From: CAVWDI01 sp963753725
GTDB taxonomy: Bacteria > Chloroflexota > Anaerolineae > Anaerolineales > UBA4823
DNA length: 64,000 nucleotides
Assembly (NCBI GenBank): GCA_963753725.1
Contig: CAVWDI010000001.1
Coordinates: 744,001 to 808,000, forward strand
Direction of reading: 5' to 3'
Shown here piece by piece: positions 37,857 through 47,142 of this stretch. Made by a program: the position numbers and the translations under genes. The number at the start of each line of letters is the position of its first letter. Position 1 is the stretch's first letter. The notes beneath the pieces were generated by a model that ran no database searches, was not told the origin of the DNA, and saw only the letters and a program-made list of their open reading frames with translations.

Positions 37857-38882
37857 TTAAAGGGATGGGTGTCGGTAACGCTCAATAATATTCGGAACCA
37901 GATATTCTTGGAAAGAACGGTCGAGATCAAATTCCGGCATCCAACCCCAATCTCGCCGCGCATCATTGTCGTTTAGCCCTGCCGGCCAACTGTCAACAAT
38001 TGCCTGGCGTTTTTCATCAGGCTCGAAAGTAATCTGGGCATCTTTAAAATACTTGCTAACCACATCGCGAAACTCGTTTGCTGTTAAACTGAAGCTTGTT
38101 ACGTTGTACACCCTCCTGGTAAGATCATCCGCTGGAGCATCGGCTATTTTCAATAATGCGCTGACCGCATCAGGCATTGCCATAAAAGGTATGCATGTAT
38201 CCTCGCGCACAAAACAAGCATACGGTTCTGCGCTCGCAGCAGCATGCAGCATCTCGGGTCCATAATCGCTCGTGCCACCGCTGGGTACCGTGAAGGCGCT
38301 CACCAATCCTGGAAACCGCAGGCCTCTGAAATCAAGCATTACAGGCTTATCCGCAGCCAGCTGCCGGAAATTCTGGCTGTAATAGATCCCTAGCATTTCG
38401 CAATACAGTTTATTACACCCATACATTGTGCGTGGTGAATTCCATTCCCATTCCCTGACCCTTGGGAATTGTGATTTGATCTCCAAATCAGGTACGCCAT
38501 AAACCGCGATAGAACTTGGAAAGATAAATAATACTGGTTTACCTCGCCATTGAGATTGCTCTGAGGCGAGCTTCAATAATCCCAGCGTCCCCTCCACGTT
38601 CACTTTATGCGCGGCTTCTGGTGTAAATTCTGCCCTGGTGGATAAAAGGGCTGCAAGATGGTAAATGGTATCAATTTCATATTCACTCACCAACCGCGCC
38701 AGTACTCCCTTGTTCAGCAAATCTGCCTGGATGTGAGTAGCAAGCGTTTCATCTTCAAGTTCCAATGGGTTTAAATCCAGAGTGATTATTTCATTACTTT
38801 TATCTAAAGCCAAACTTTGAACAAGGGCTGTCCCAATTTCTCCTGCCGCACCTGTAATTAAGATCACCTTTTTTCGCATCAT
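37857..38882 (-). CDS. NAD-dependent epimerase-fold dehydrogenase, probable L-threonine 3-dehydrogenase
   Basis: 341 residues of extended SDR type. It has ITGAAGEIGTALV near the start, the catalytic Tyr-Lys in YGCNKLYCE and FRGLRFPGLVSAF...GGTSDYGPEML with FMAMPDAVSAL. These last motifs resemble the SDR-type L-threonine 3-dehydrogenases, which make 2-amino-3-ketobutyrate, more than UDP-sugar epimerases. A sugar epimerase remains possible. The native start may be the second Met. Confidence 0.78.
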   Translation of the reverse strand: MMRKKVILITGAAGEIGTALVQSLALDKSNEIITLDLNPLELEDETLATHIQADLLNKGVLARLVSEYEIDTIYHLAALLSTRAEFTPEAAHKVNVEGTLGLLKLASEQSQWRGKPVLFIFPSSIAVYGVPDLEIKSQFPRVREWEWNSPRTMYGCNKLYCEMLGIYYSQNFRQLAADKPVMLDFRGLRFPGLVSAFTVPSGGTSDYGPEMLHAAASAEPYACFVREDTCIPFMAMPDAVSALLKIADAPADDLTRRVYNVTSFSLTANEFRDVVSKYFKDAQITFEPDEKRQAIVDSWPAGLNDNDARRDWGWMPEFDLDRSFQEYLVPNIIERYRHPSL

Positions 38883-39107
38883 ATCTCCTTATTTTATTTT
38901 ATAGGATTGATGTTCAGCCTGATATTTTCCCCGGTATTGACGTTCATCTCGACCAGTCCAATTCTGTTCTGAAACCAATTGCAGGACATTTATAGTCTGC
39001 TGTTAATTCTACTCGAATTATGTATACACTAACCAGGTAATACTGTTGCCTGCTCCCATGAATAGTTTTATGGAGATAAATGATCTTAAATTTTCCGTAG
39101 TAAACTT

Positions 39108-39894
39108 ATGGACATGAGCCGTTATTATATAACCGTTCTGCTTATACCCTTCATTTTTAACCTTGGCCGCCTGTCTCTCACCCATTCAACAATCAGCGGA
39201 TCCATTAACACCTTTAGAACCGACAGCAACCCAGACAGCCACACCGACAACCGTATGGTTTCCGCCCACTGCTACCTATACGCCGCTGCCGACCTCAACA
39301 CTCCCGATCACACCTACACTTGAAACCAAACCAGGACACGGTAAGTTACTCTTTACAGATGAATTTGCCAATACCTCAGATTGGGAATTGGGATCATTTC
39401 AGGATGGAATTATTGCGCTGGGGAATGATGAACTATCGCTGGTAGTTAAAAAAGAACGTGGTTATCTTTCAAGCATACGCCAAGATACTATTTTAGATAA
39501 TTTTTTCGCAGAAATTACTTCCGGTCCAAGAATTTGTCGTGAAACTGATGAATACGGATTTATTTTCCGGGTTTCCACATCGAATGACTTCTACCGTTTC
39601 TCTTTAACATGTGATGGTCACACCAGAGTTGACAGGTTTTTAAACGGTCAAGCTTCATCCCCTCAACCGCTCGTAATTAGTGGGGCTATCCCGCCTGGCG
39701 CTCCAAGTGAATCGCGTTTAGCGATCTGGGTACACGGAAGTGAAATGCGCTTCTTCGTCAACGGCGAATATCTTTTTACAGTTAATGATCCAACTCTTAG
39801 TAAAGGGAGCATAGGCGTCTTTGCTCGCGCTAACGGTGAAGATGACGTCACAATCTCCTTTTCTGAACTCGCTGTCTACAAATCAATCCAATAA
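39108..39894 (+). CDS. Lipoprotein with Thr/Pro linker and laminin-G-like domain, frame broken
   Basis: The start (MDMSRYYITVLLIPFIFNL) and the body are in different frames. Removing one base from CCTT at 39161-39164 makes FIFNLAACLSPIQQ, a proper lipobox (LAAC), and gives about 261 residues. After the lipidated Cys comes a Thr/Pro-rich linker (PTATQTATPT...), typical of Chloroflexota surface lipoproteins. A beta-sandwich follows (FTDEFANTSDWELGSFQDGI...FFVNGEYLFTVNDPTL), like DUF1080/LamG carbohydrate-binding folds. The ligand is unknown. Confidence 0.75.
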
Positions 39895-39906
39895 CCATAA
39901 ATCAAT

Positions 39907-40740
39907 ATGCCCAAACCTTCATTCAAAAACCGCCTGAATAATTTAGAGCCAAAAGAATGGCTCAAATTTCAAAAGTCATGGTTCATTCACAATCCCCCGC
40001 CGCGCCAAAAAAAAGTTCTACGTCACCCCGCAAAATTTCCCGAGACGCTTATCCAGGAATTTATTGAGTTCTTCACAAAACAGGACCAGGTTGTTTTTGA
40101 TCCAATGGCTGGTACAGGCAGTACGAATATTGCTGCCTTGAGAGCCGGACGACATAGTTATGGAATTGAACTGAATCAAACTTACAGTGACATTGCTCAT
40201 AATCTCATCCAGGAAGAACGTGACCTGCTCGGTGAAAAAGCAAATCATTTGGAATCGCATGTAATAACCGGTGATGCGAGAGAAATACCACGGATTATTG
40301 AAGAGCACTCCATCCCAACCATCGATTACGCAATAACCTCCCCACCTTATTGGAATATTTTGCATGCTAAAGGCGCTGAAACCCAGTCAAAACGACGCGC
40401 ATCCGATGAATTAGATGTGACATACTCACTCAACCCCTCAGACCTGGGTAACGTACAGGACTATAATCAATTCATTAAACAGCTTGTCCTGATATACAAG
40501 TCACTAAAACCCCATCTGAGACCGCGTGCCTATATAACTATTATTGTTAAGAATATCAAGAAAGGAGGCAGGATATATCCCCTGGCCTGGGACCTTGCTT
40601 TGCAATTGAGTGACATCTACCGTCTCAAAGATGAACGCATCTGGTGTCAGGAGAATATCCGCCTTGCCCCATACGGACTGGGAAATGCCTGGGTCAGCAA
40701 TATATTCCATCATTATTGTCTTCAATTCAGAAATGAATAA
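39907..40740 (+). CDS. Orphan DNA methyltransferase (N4/N6 type)
   Basis: 277 residues. The SAM motif DPMAGTGS (65-72) comes before the catalytic TSPPYW (144-149). The SPPY form favours N4-cytosine methylation, but N6-adenine cannot be excluded. No restriction endonuclease, specificity subunit or Vsr gene is adjacent, so it is probably an epigenetic or solitary enzyme. It starts 12 nt after the lipoprotein gene and precedes ssb. Confidence 0.82.
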   Translation: MPKPSFKNRLNNLEPKEWLKFQKSWFIHNPPPRQKKVLRHPAKFPETLIQEFIEFFTKQDQVVFDPMAGTGSTNIAALRAGRHSYGIELNQTYSDIAHNLIQEERDLLGEKANHLESHVITGDAREIPRIIEEHSIPTIDYAITSPPYWNILHAKGAETQSKRRASDELDVTYSLNPSDLGNVQDYNQFIKQLVLIYKSLKPHLRPRAYITIIVKNIKKGGRIYPLAWDLALQLSDIYRLKDERIWCQENIRLAPYGLGNAWVSNIFHHYCLQFRNE

Positions 40741-40881
40741 TTGTTAGATTCTCAGATTAATACTTACCATAAGCAGGAAACAAGAGTAAAATTATTTAAT
40801 AGGAAGCCTGATCGATATTCGTAGGCAAATCCACATTTTTAACAAAGGTTTAGTAGAGAATCTTAATAGGAGGAGCAAGAA

Positions 40882-41310
40882 ATGTTTCACACAATCATTG
40901 TTGCAGGAAATTTAGGACGCGATCCTGAGATGCGATATACACCCAACGGCGATGCTGTAACTACCTTAAGCGTTGCTGTCGATGATAGTTATACGAATAA
41001 TCAGGGGGAGCGGATAAAAAAAACTATTTGGACAAGGGTATCCGTTTGGGGAAAACAAGCCGAAAATGCTAACGAATATCTAAGAAAAGGCAGTAAAGTG
41101 CTTGTCGAAGGAAAATTGGTATGTGATCCTGAATCAGGTAATCCGCGTGTATTCGAGCGTCAAGATGGAACTTTCGGTTCGAGTTATGAAATTAGAGCCT
41201 TTACCGTTCGTTATCTGAGCTCTCGAAGAGAAACAGAAGGCGGATTCCAGGATGGGAGTTTTACGCCTGATTCCAAACCAACTGAAACAGATGAGGAAAT
41301 CCCATTCTGA
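40882..41310 (+). CDS. ssb: Single-stranded DNA-binding protein
   Basis: 142 residues. The OB fold contains GNLGRDPEMRYTPNGDAVTT and WTRVSVWGKQAENANEYLRK. The C-terminal tip is acidic and ends DEEIPF, the docking peptide for partner repair proteins. AGGAGGAG 8 nt before the ATG is a strong ribosome-binding site. It is a monocistronic gene, or a second ssb; rpsF and rpsR are not adjacent. Confidence 0.95.
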   Translation: MFHTIIVAGNLGRDPEMRYTPNGDAVTTLSVAVDDSYTNNQGERIKKTIWTRVSVWGKQAENANEYLRKGSKVLVEGKLVCDPESGNPRVFERQDGTFGSSYEIRAFTVRYLSSRRETEGGFQDGSFTPDSKPTETDEEIPF

Positions 41311-41582
41311 AATCCTAGCCAAGCGTAATATTTTAGGCCTGTTCTAAAAGTCCATAATCAAATGCAATTTTTTATCCTGGCAAAGACAGCCGGTTTGCTA
41401 AACGCGAATGGACGAAAAGAATTCAATTCCTTTGGGTCTGAGGTACTACATTAATTTTTTGAGAATTCGGATTAACATATATTTATAATTTATATTATGG
41501 TTTCAGATTATATAATTTTTCAGAATGAGATTTACAAATTTGTATTCTATAATAGACACAATAATCTTGTTAAGGATTCAAA

Positions 41583-41918
41583 ATGACCGAACCTCCTCAA
41601 AAACCCAAAAGTCATAAACTTCCCCCGCTGCGAATATCTCCGGACTTAAAAACAGATTATGTAAATCTGGTACGCATCGCCCACACAGCTTCTGAGATGG
41701 TATTCGATTTTGCCCATCTTCTGCCCGGTGGCGGTCCAGCAAAAGCCAGCTCCCGGATCATCATGTCACCGTTGGGTGCAAAGTTGTTTTACCGAGCTTT
41801 ATCAGAAAATATATCAAAATATGAAAAGACCTTCGGCGAGATTCGAGTTCCGGGAGATGTTTCTTTAGCAGACCACCTTTTTAAAGCGCCTGACTCGAAA
41901 GATCAATCAAAGGAATAG
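41583..41918 (+). CDS. DUF3467 family protein
   Basis: 111 residues, with LRISPDLKTDYVNLVRIAHT near the start and SRIIMSPLGAKLFYRALSEN. These match the DUF3467 pattern, a small family of unknown function common in Chloroflexota and Cyanobacteria. No membrane segment or enzyme motif is seen. A 272-nt AT-rich gap precedes it, and the translin-family gene follows after 55 nt. Confidence 0.75.
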   Translation: MTEPPQKPKSHKLPPLRISPDLKTDYVNLVRIAHTASEMVFDFAHLLPGGGPAKASSRIIMSPLGAKLFYRALSENISKYEKTFGEIRVPGDVSLADHLFKAPDSKDQSKE

Positions 41919-41973
41919 TAGATTTCGAGTTTTCTAGTAAAAATTTTTTAATCAAAAAGTAAAAATTTAACAT

Positions 41974-42609
41974 ATGGACCATCTTGAAGAAATTGCGGAG
42001 AGGATTCGTTTTTCATTCGATGCTCGTACACATTCACGTGAGCAAGCGCTGGCACAAACTCGCACCCTTATTCGTCACTGTGCCCACGCAATCAGAGCTA
42101 TCCACCGGAATGAAAAGGACTTGGCACAGGAGAATTTGGATTTAGCCAGGTCTTTAGTGAAAGAGTTGAATAAAAATCTTAAGGAATATCCGGACATTTT
42201 TTTTGCAGGATACACTCAAAACGCGCTTAAAGAATTTGCTGAGGCAAATATTGTTTATGCACTCGTTGAAAATGATGGATTGCCAGATCCGGATGAATTG
42301 GGAATTACGCATTCCACATACTTGCAGGGATTAGCCGAAACAGCCGGGGAACTGCGGCGGAGATGTTTAGACTGCCTGCGCAGCGGAAAATCTCAGGAAG
42401 CTGAACGCCTGCTTGCCCATATGGACGATATATATGCAGTCCTGATTACCATGGATTATCCAGACACGATCACCGGCGGTTTACGCCGGTTAACCGATAT
42501 CGTGCGGGGAGTTACTGAACGAACACGAGGAGATCTCACAATCAGCTTGAGACAGGAGCAGCTTGAACGCAGTTTAGAACGACTCGAAAATCAACTTTTA
42601 TCTGATTAA
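41974..42609 (+). CDS. Translin family protein
   Basis: 211 residues, all alpha-helical. The C-terminal half has LRRRCLDCLRSGKSQEAERL, MDDIYAVLITMDYPDTITGG and LRRLTDIVRGVTERTRGDLT. This resembles translin/TRAX, where the last segment contacts nucleic acid. Eukaryotic translin binds RNA and ssDNA, and TRAX supplies RNase activity. Prokaryotic homologues are little studied. It lies 2 nt before the Cas4-like gene, so the two are probably co-translated. Confidence 0.78.
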   Translation: MDHLEEIAERIRFSFDARTHSREQALAQTRTLIRHCAHAIRAIHRNEKDLAQENLDLARSLVKELNKNLKEYPDIFFAGYTQNALKEFAEANIVYALVENDGLPDPDELGITHSTYLQGLAETAGELRRRCLDCLRSGKSQEAERLLAHMDDIYAVLITMDYPDTITGGLRRLTDIVRGVTERTRGDLTISLRQEQLERSLERLENQLLSD

Positions 42610-42611
42610 AA

Positions 42612-42842
42612 ATGCGAACGGTGCGAGCATCAGAAATTGGTTCATATTTGTATTGCCAGCGTGCCTGGTGGTATTCGATTCGTGGCATTAAATCCCAAAA
42701 CATGGTTGCGCTCGAAAAGGGTCGTTTATTTCACCGGAAAAATTGGCGCTCCTTGATCTTATCCAAACTGCTGCGCGGCCTTGCTTTCGTATTATTAATT
42801 CTGGGATTGGTTTTTATATTCACGCAAATATTGGTCGATTAA
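42612..42842 (+). CDS. N-terminal part of a membrane-anchored Cas4-like nuclease
   Basis: 76 residues. It starts with the Cas4/Dna2-type motif (ASEIGSYLYCQRAWWYSIRG), which provides the first iron-sulfur Cys, and has LEKGRLFHRKNW with the conserved His. It ends with a membrane helix (LRGLAFVLLILGLVFIFTQI). After the TAA at 42840-42842 the same frame reopens 7 codons later as the next gene. The two may be one protein interrupted by a stop, or two interacting halves. Confidence 0.7.
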   Translation: MRTVRASEIGSYLYCQRAWWYSIRGIKSQNMVALEKGRLFHRKNWRSLILSKLLRGLAFVLLILGLVFIFTQILVD

Positions 42843-42863
42843 CAATCTCCTGTTCATGCGAAA

Positions 42864-43379
42864 ATGTATATCTTAATTGCAGCGGGATTAATAGCAGCTG
42901 CCGTAATACTCTTTTGGCAGTCAGCTAAATATAAAAGGTCTGCTGGGCTTCCAGAAGGGAAAGTCCTATACACAGATTCACATCTTTGGAAAAGATTGGA
43001 TAAGACTCTTTTTGACGAATCCATCGCGCTTGCTGGTAAACCTGATTATGTAATACAGAATGCTGGTGAAATTATCCCGGTTGAGATAAAGTCTAAGAAG
43101 CTAAAATCAAATCCTTACAATTCTCATATCCTGCAATTAGTGGCATACTGCAGATTGATAGAGGCCTGTTTCGCCAAACGACCAGGATATGGCATTTTGC
43201 GTTATCCTAACCGCACCTTCGAAATCAAATACACAGCGAAATTAGAATCGCAGTTGATAGAACTGGTCGATTCAATTCGGTTGAGAAGCGACCAGGACGA
43301 AGGACACCGATCTCACCAATCAACCGCGAAATGTATGGGATGCGGCTATGCTTCTATCTGTGAAGAAAGACTTATATAA
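42864..43379 (+). CDS. C-terminal, catalytic part of a membrane-anchored Cas4-like PD-(D/E)XK nuclease
   Basis: 171 residues. It starts with a membrane helix (MYILIAAGLIAAAVILFW) and then has the nuclease core: GKPDYVIQNAGEIIPVEIKS with Asp and E-x-K, and later QLVAYCRLIE. The C-terminal Cys cluster (CMGCGYASIC) would complete the Fe-S site with the Cys in the upstream half. It is in the same frame as that half. No CRISPR array or cas1/cas2 is near, so a role in spacer acquisition is not supported. Confidence 0.78.
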   Translation: MYILIAAGLIAAAVILFWQSAKYKRSAGLPEGKVLYTDSHLWKRLDKTLFDESIALAGKPDYVIQNAGEIIPVEIKSKKLKSNPYNSHILQLVAYCRLIEACFAKRPGYGILRYPNRTFEIKYTAKLESQLIELVDSIRLRSDQDEGHRSHQSTAKCMGCGYASICEERLI

Positions 43380-43394
43380 TATAATTGCCAAGCT

Positions 43395-44270
43395 ATGCAA
43401 AAAATGAAACCCGAATTTAACCATATTGTCGTTGCTACGCATCCAGGAATTGCAGATGCCGAACAGCAAGTGCAAAAAATCGCCTCGATGATTGAGGCAC
43501 GCAATACCCAGGTATCTTCTGGTTACTTGCACGACGAAGAAATATCGCGCCTGGTTGAAAATGGAGAGACGGATTTGTTGATCGCATTAGGCGGCGATGG
43601 GACAATGTTGAGAGCTGGAAAGTTATGTGGTCCTAATTTGGTGCCTATCCTGGGAATAAATCTGGGCAAATTCGGATTTCTAACCGAAGTAGAACTCAGG
43701 CAGTGGGAAGATATTCTGCCGCGCTTGCTTGAATCGGATTATTGGATCGAACACCGCATGATGCTGCGTGCCGAACAATGGCGGAATGGGGAAATGTTGG
43801 GTACCTGGGAGGTGTTAAACGAAATTGTTGTTACCCACGGGCATATCATCAGACCGGTACACCTGACTACCAGGGTGGATGACCGTTTTCTGACGACTTA
43901 CGTTGCAGATGGCATGATCGCTTCCACTGCAACCGGATCGACAGCCTATGCATTAGCGGCCGGCGGACCGATCCTTCCCCCTGAACTGCGTAATATTCTA
44001 ATCGTAGCCATCGCGCCACATCTATCCGTCGACCGGGCGGTTGTACTACCTGAAGGAGCTACAGTAAGCATCACTGTACATACCGATCATCAAGCTGTCC
44101 TCTCTCCCGATGGTCAATTACCTGTTGAGCTAGAAGATGGAGATCGTGTAGACGCGTATGCAAGCGACCACTCAGCCCAATTCGTGCGTTTTCAGGATCC
44201 TGGTTATTTCTTCCGCAACTTGACATTGCACATGAGCCAAAATCCAGCCGCAAGGAACAGCGATGAGTGA
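43395..44270 (+). CDS. nadK: NAD kinase
   Basis: ATP + NAD gives NADP. 291 residues with GGDGT (66-70), NLGKFGFLTE, and TGSTAYALAAGGPILPPEL near 180-198. The native start may be the second Met (43404). The 3' end overlaps the next gene by 8 nt. nadK followed by recN is a common bacterial pairing. Confidence 0.95.
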   Translation: MQKMKPEFNHIVVATHPGIADAEQQVQKIASMIEARNTQVSSGYLHDEEISRLVENGETDLLIALGGDGTMLRAGKLCGPNLVPILGINLGKFGFLTEVELRQWEDILPRLLESDYWIEHRMMLRAEQWRNGEMLGTWEVLNEIVVTHGHIIRPVHLTTRVDDRFLTTYVADGMIASTATGSTAYALAAGGPILPPELRNILIVAIAPHLSVDRAVVLPEGATVSITVHTDHQAVLSPDGQLPVELEDGDRVDAYASDHSAQFVRFQDPGYFFRNLTLHMSQNPAARNSDE

Positions 44271-46554
44271 TACAACTCCAATCTTATACTGCGCCAACCA
44301 TCCCCATATCGAAACTGGTTTACGCTGCAACAATTGTAATAAGCCAATCTGCGCGCAGTGTGCCAATAGAACACCGACCGGATATCGATGCAGTGAGTGT
44401 GTAAAAGGTCAGCAGAAGATCTTTGACACTGCCCAGTGGCAGGATTATATTTTCGCAGTAGTTATTGGGTTTTCATTGTCATTGTTGGGCGGATGGCTGG
44501 TTACTTTTTTGTCTCGATTAACCGCTTTGATCGCTGGTCTTCTTGTTGTCTTTTTGACACCTACCTATGGGATAGCAATCGCTGAATTGATTCGACGCGT
44601 TATCCACCGCAGGCGTTCAAGAAAATTGTTTCAAGTCACGGCCGTATCAGTCGCTATTGGAGGCCTTCCCTTCTTAATCATCACTATTACTCTCATCTTG
44701 TTTGGCTCATTTGGATTCGGCAATTTATTAAGATTAGCCTGGCAGATCATTTATACATTTACAATCACCAGCACCGTCTATTACCGCCTTCGAGGAATTA
44801 AAATTTTAACGATGCTGATAGAACTCCACATCAAAGATTTCGCGATAATTGATGAGCTGAACCTATCCTTTGACAAGGGCCTGGTCACGTTGACGGGTGA
44901 AACAGGCGCCGGTAAATCTATTATTATTGATGCTGTGGAGGTGTTATTAGGTAGCCGGGCTGATTCCACAATAGTGCGGACGGGCGCCGATCAAGCCATC
45001 ATTGAGGGCACTTTTCAAATCCCAGAGAATATTCATTCCGATATTTATACAATCATAGAGACTGAAGACTTATTCGATGAGATGGATTTTGTGGTCTTCA
45101 GTCGGGAAATTCGATCTTCGGGCAGAAACACTTCCCGCATTAATGGTCGTATCGTACCCGCAGGACTGCAGCGTCAAATCGGTGAATATTTGATCGACAT
45201 TCACGGTCAATCGGATCATTTATCCTTACTGCGTGTAAGGCAGCACATCGAATTACTAGATCGTTTTGCCTTGAGAGATCCAAATTCCCAGTCCCAAATA
45301 CTTCTCATCACCTACCGTAGTTTATACCAGGAATTCATGCATACTCAACAGGAATTGGTGGCGCTGCGCCAGGCGGAAAAAGATGCCGCTCAACTCACGG
45401 ATTTGCTCAAATACCAGATAAATGAAATTGAAGCAGCACAATTGATTGAGAACGAGAGTACATTATTACGTGAGGAAAGGAATAAATTAGCCAATGCTGA
45501 AGTACTTGCGAAATTATCTCAAGGTGCGCTGGAAATGCTTGACGGTAGTTCTCCGGATGTTCCAATCATCAGTGATTTACTCGGAAAAATCGTTGATTCT
45601 TTCTCAAAAATTGTGCATCTCGATCCAACCCAATCAAAAATGGAAGAGAATGCAAAGGTATTGTTCGATAATGCAAATGAAATTTCCATTCAACTGCGAT
45701 CTTATCTGGAAAGTATAGAGCATAATCCAAAACGCCTCGATCAGGTTGAGGAACGTTTAGCGTTAATTGATAATTTAAAAAGGAAATATGGGAACAGTAT
45801 AGGAGAGATAATCCAATTTGCAGACGAAGCAAAAAAACAATTGGAGCAGATTACCCATGTTGAAGAAAGATTGCTGGAACTTGAATCGCAGCAGAAGGAG
45901 CTACGAGCAAAAATCGCAGAATCGGGACAATCTCTCTCTTTGATCCGACAAGATACCGCAAAGTTCCTCGAAGATTCCACAGTCACACAATTGGATGATC
46001 TCCAAATGAAGGGCGCGCAGCTCAAGGTTTCGATAACCCAGAAACCGGACCCGTATGGAGTGTCGTTGGATGATGGACGGTTGGTAGATTTTTATCCAAA
46101 TGGTTTGGATCAGGTTGAATTCTTGATCGAAACCAATCCCGGTGAAGGGTTCAAACCCCTGGCAAAAATCGCTTCGGGTGGGGAGACGTCACGATTAATG
46201 CTGGCATTAACATCTGTTCTCGCTCTGGCTGATTTCATTCCAACATTGATTTTTGACGAAATTGATCAGGGTATCGGTGGTAGAACGGGCAGCATTGTTG
46301 GAAGAAAACTATGGGAATTAAGCGCCCAACACCAGGTATTGTGTGTCACTCACCTGCCCCAATTGGCTGCTTATGGATCTCAACACTTTCATGTTGAGAA
46401 GGAACTATATGATGATCGTACGATCACTAAGGTGAACCAACTCACCGGGGACACGCGGCTCCATGAATTAGCGCAAATGTTGGGTTCTGTGAGCGAGGGC
46501 ACGATGCAATCAGCTCAAGAATTGATGCAAGCGGTCAGCGAACAAACCCAATAA
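44263..46554 (+). CDS. recN: Zinc-finger (B-box-like) membrane domain joined in frame to DNA repair protein RecN
   Basis: 763 residues. Residues 1-183 form a cytosolic double zinc finger (C-x2-H, C-x2-C repeats in YCANHPHIETGLRCNNCNKP) plus three or four membrane helices. From the ATG at 44812 the sequence is a complete RecN (about 580 residues): Walker A GETGAGKS, coiled-coil arms, ASGGETSRLMLAL and Walker B LIFDEIDQGIGG. RecN is an SMC-like ATPase in double-strand break repair. If one T of TTTT at 44804-44807 is extra, the first part ends at TAA 2 nt before the RecN ATG. Two separate genes are therefore likely. Confidence 0.88.
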   Translation: MSDTTPILYCANHPHIETGLRCNNCNKPICAQCANRTPTGYRCSECVKGQQKIFDTAQWQDYIFAVVIGFSLSLLGGWLVTFLSRLTALIAGLLVVFLTPTYGIAIAELIRRVIHRRRSRKLFQVTAVSVAIGGLPFLIITITLILFGSFGFGNLLRLAWQIIYTFTITSTVYYRLRGIKILTMLIELHIKDFAIIDELNLSFDKGLVTLTGETGAGKSIIIDAVEVLLGSRADSTIVRTGADQAIIEGTFQIPENIHSDIYTIIETEDLFDEMDFVVFSREIRSSGRNTSRINGRIVPAGLQRQIGEYLIDIHGQSDHLSLLRVRQHIELLDRFALRDPNSQSQILLITYRSLYQEFMHTQQELVALRQAEKDAAQLTDLLKYQINEIEAAQLIENESTLLREERNKLANAEVLAKLSQGALEMLDGSSPDVPIISDLLGKIVDSFSKIVHLDPTQSKMEENAKVLFDNANEISIQLRSYLESIEHNPKRLDQVEERLALIDNLKRKYGNSIGEIIQFADEAKKQLEQITHVEERLLELESQQKELRAKIAESGQSLSLIRQDTAKFLEDSTVTQLDDLQMKGAQLKVSITQKPDPYGVSLDDGRLVDFYPNGLDQVEFLIETNPGEGFKPLAKIASGGETSRLMLALTSVLALADFIPTLIFDEIDQGIGGRTGSIVGRKLWELSAQHQVLCVTHLPQLAAYGSQHFHVEKELYDDRTITKVNQLTGDTRLHELAQMLGSVSEGTMQSAQELMQAVSEQTQ

Positions 46555-46605
46555 CCTTCATATAAAATTAAAAAACTTACACTTTTTGTTTAGAGGAATA
46601 AAAAC

Positions 46606-47109
46606 TTAATGCAGCGTTTTGATTAATACTGCATGTGTCGTTTTGAATGCAATCGGGGGTATATTATCACGATCGAAAAACGCAACCTCATCAACATCAT
46701 CCCCCGCTCTAATCCTTCCTGAGAGTATTATTGTTTTATATACAATTAAAATATGAGCCCCTCCAGGATGTTCCTGTCCGTAAATCACATCCAGCAATTC
46801 GGTCACACGCACTTTAAGACCAGTCTCCTCCAGGCATTCCCTTTCTAGCGCTTCAGCCGGTTCTTCACCGGCATCAACAAATCCTGCAGGGAGTGTCCAT
46901 TTTCCTTTGAAAGGGTTGACTGCCCGGCGTACAAGCAGTATTTCATCTTCTGACTCGATTACCCCCGCTACCGCAACTTTTGGATCGGGAAAATAAATCC
47001 AACCACAAACAGGACACACCGGACGCACCCGCCCAGATCGCTGCTCATGCCCCAAAGGGCTGCCGCAGCGCGTACAGAAATTAATCTCATCTACTAATTT
47101 GGCTGTCAA
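46606..47109 (-). CDS. NUDIX hydrolase with N-terminal zinc ribbon
   Basis: 167 residues. A zinc ribbon (CTRCGSPLG...CPVCGW) is followed by the NUDIX box GFVDAGEEPAEALERECLEE-TGL, a match to G-x5-E-x7-RE-x2-EE-x-G. The arrangement is like NudC-type NADH pyrophosphatases, but the protein is shorter. The substrate is unknown, probably a nucleotide sugar or dinucleotide. It follows the second anti-sigma gene and is convergent with recN. Confidence 0.88.
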   Translation of the reverse strand: MTAKLVDEINFCTRCGSPLGHEQRSGRVRPVCPVCGWIYFPDPKVAVAGVIESEDEILLVRRAVNPFKGKWTLPAGFVDAGEEPAEALERECLEETGLKVRVTELLDVIYGQEHPGGAHILIVYKTIILSGRIRAGDDVDEVAFFDRDNIPPIAFKTTHAVLIKTLH

Positions 47110-47142
47110 AAATATCCTTGTAATGGTCTTGATGTATGGCTA

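Noticed and set aside
39907..40740. A restriction-modification system
   Set aside because: The methyltransferase has no adjacent endonuclease or specificity gene; neighbours are a lipoprotein and ssb.
42612..43379. A CRISPR-Cas locus, suggested by the Cas4-like nuclease
   Set aside because: No repeat array and no cas1, cas2 or effector gene within the window; the Cas4-like protein also carries membrane helices.
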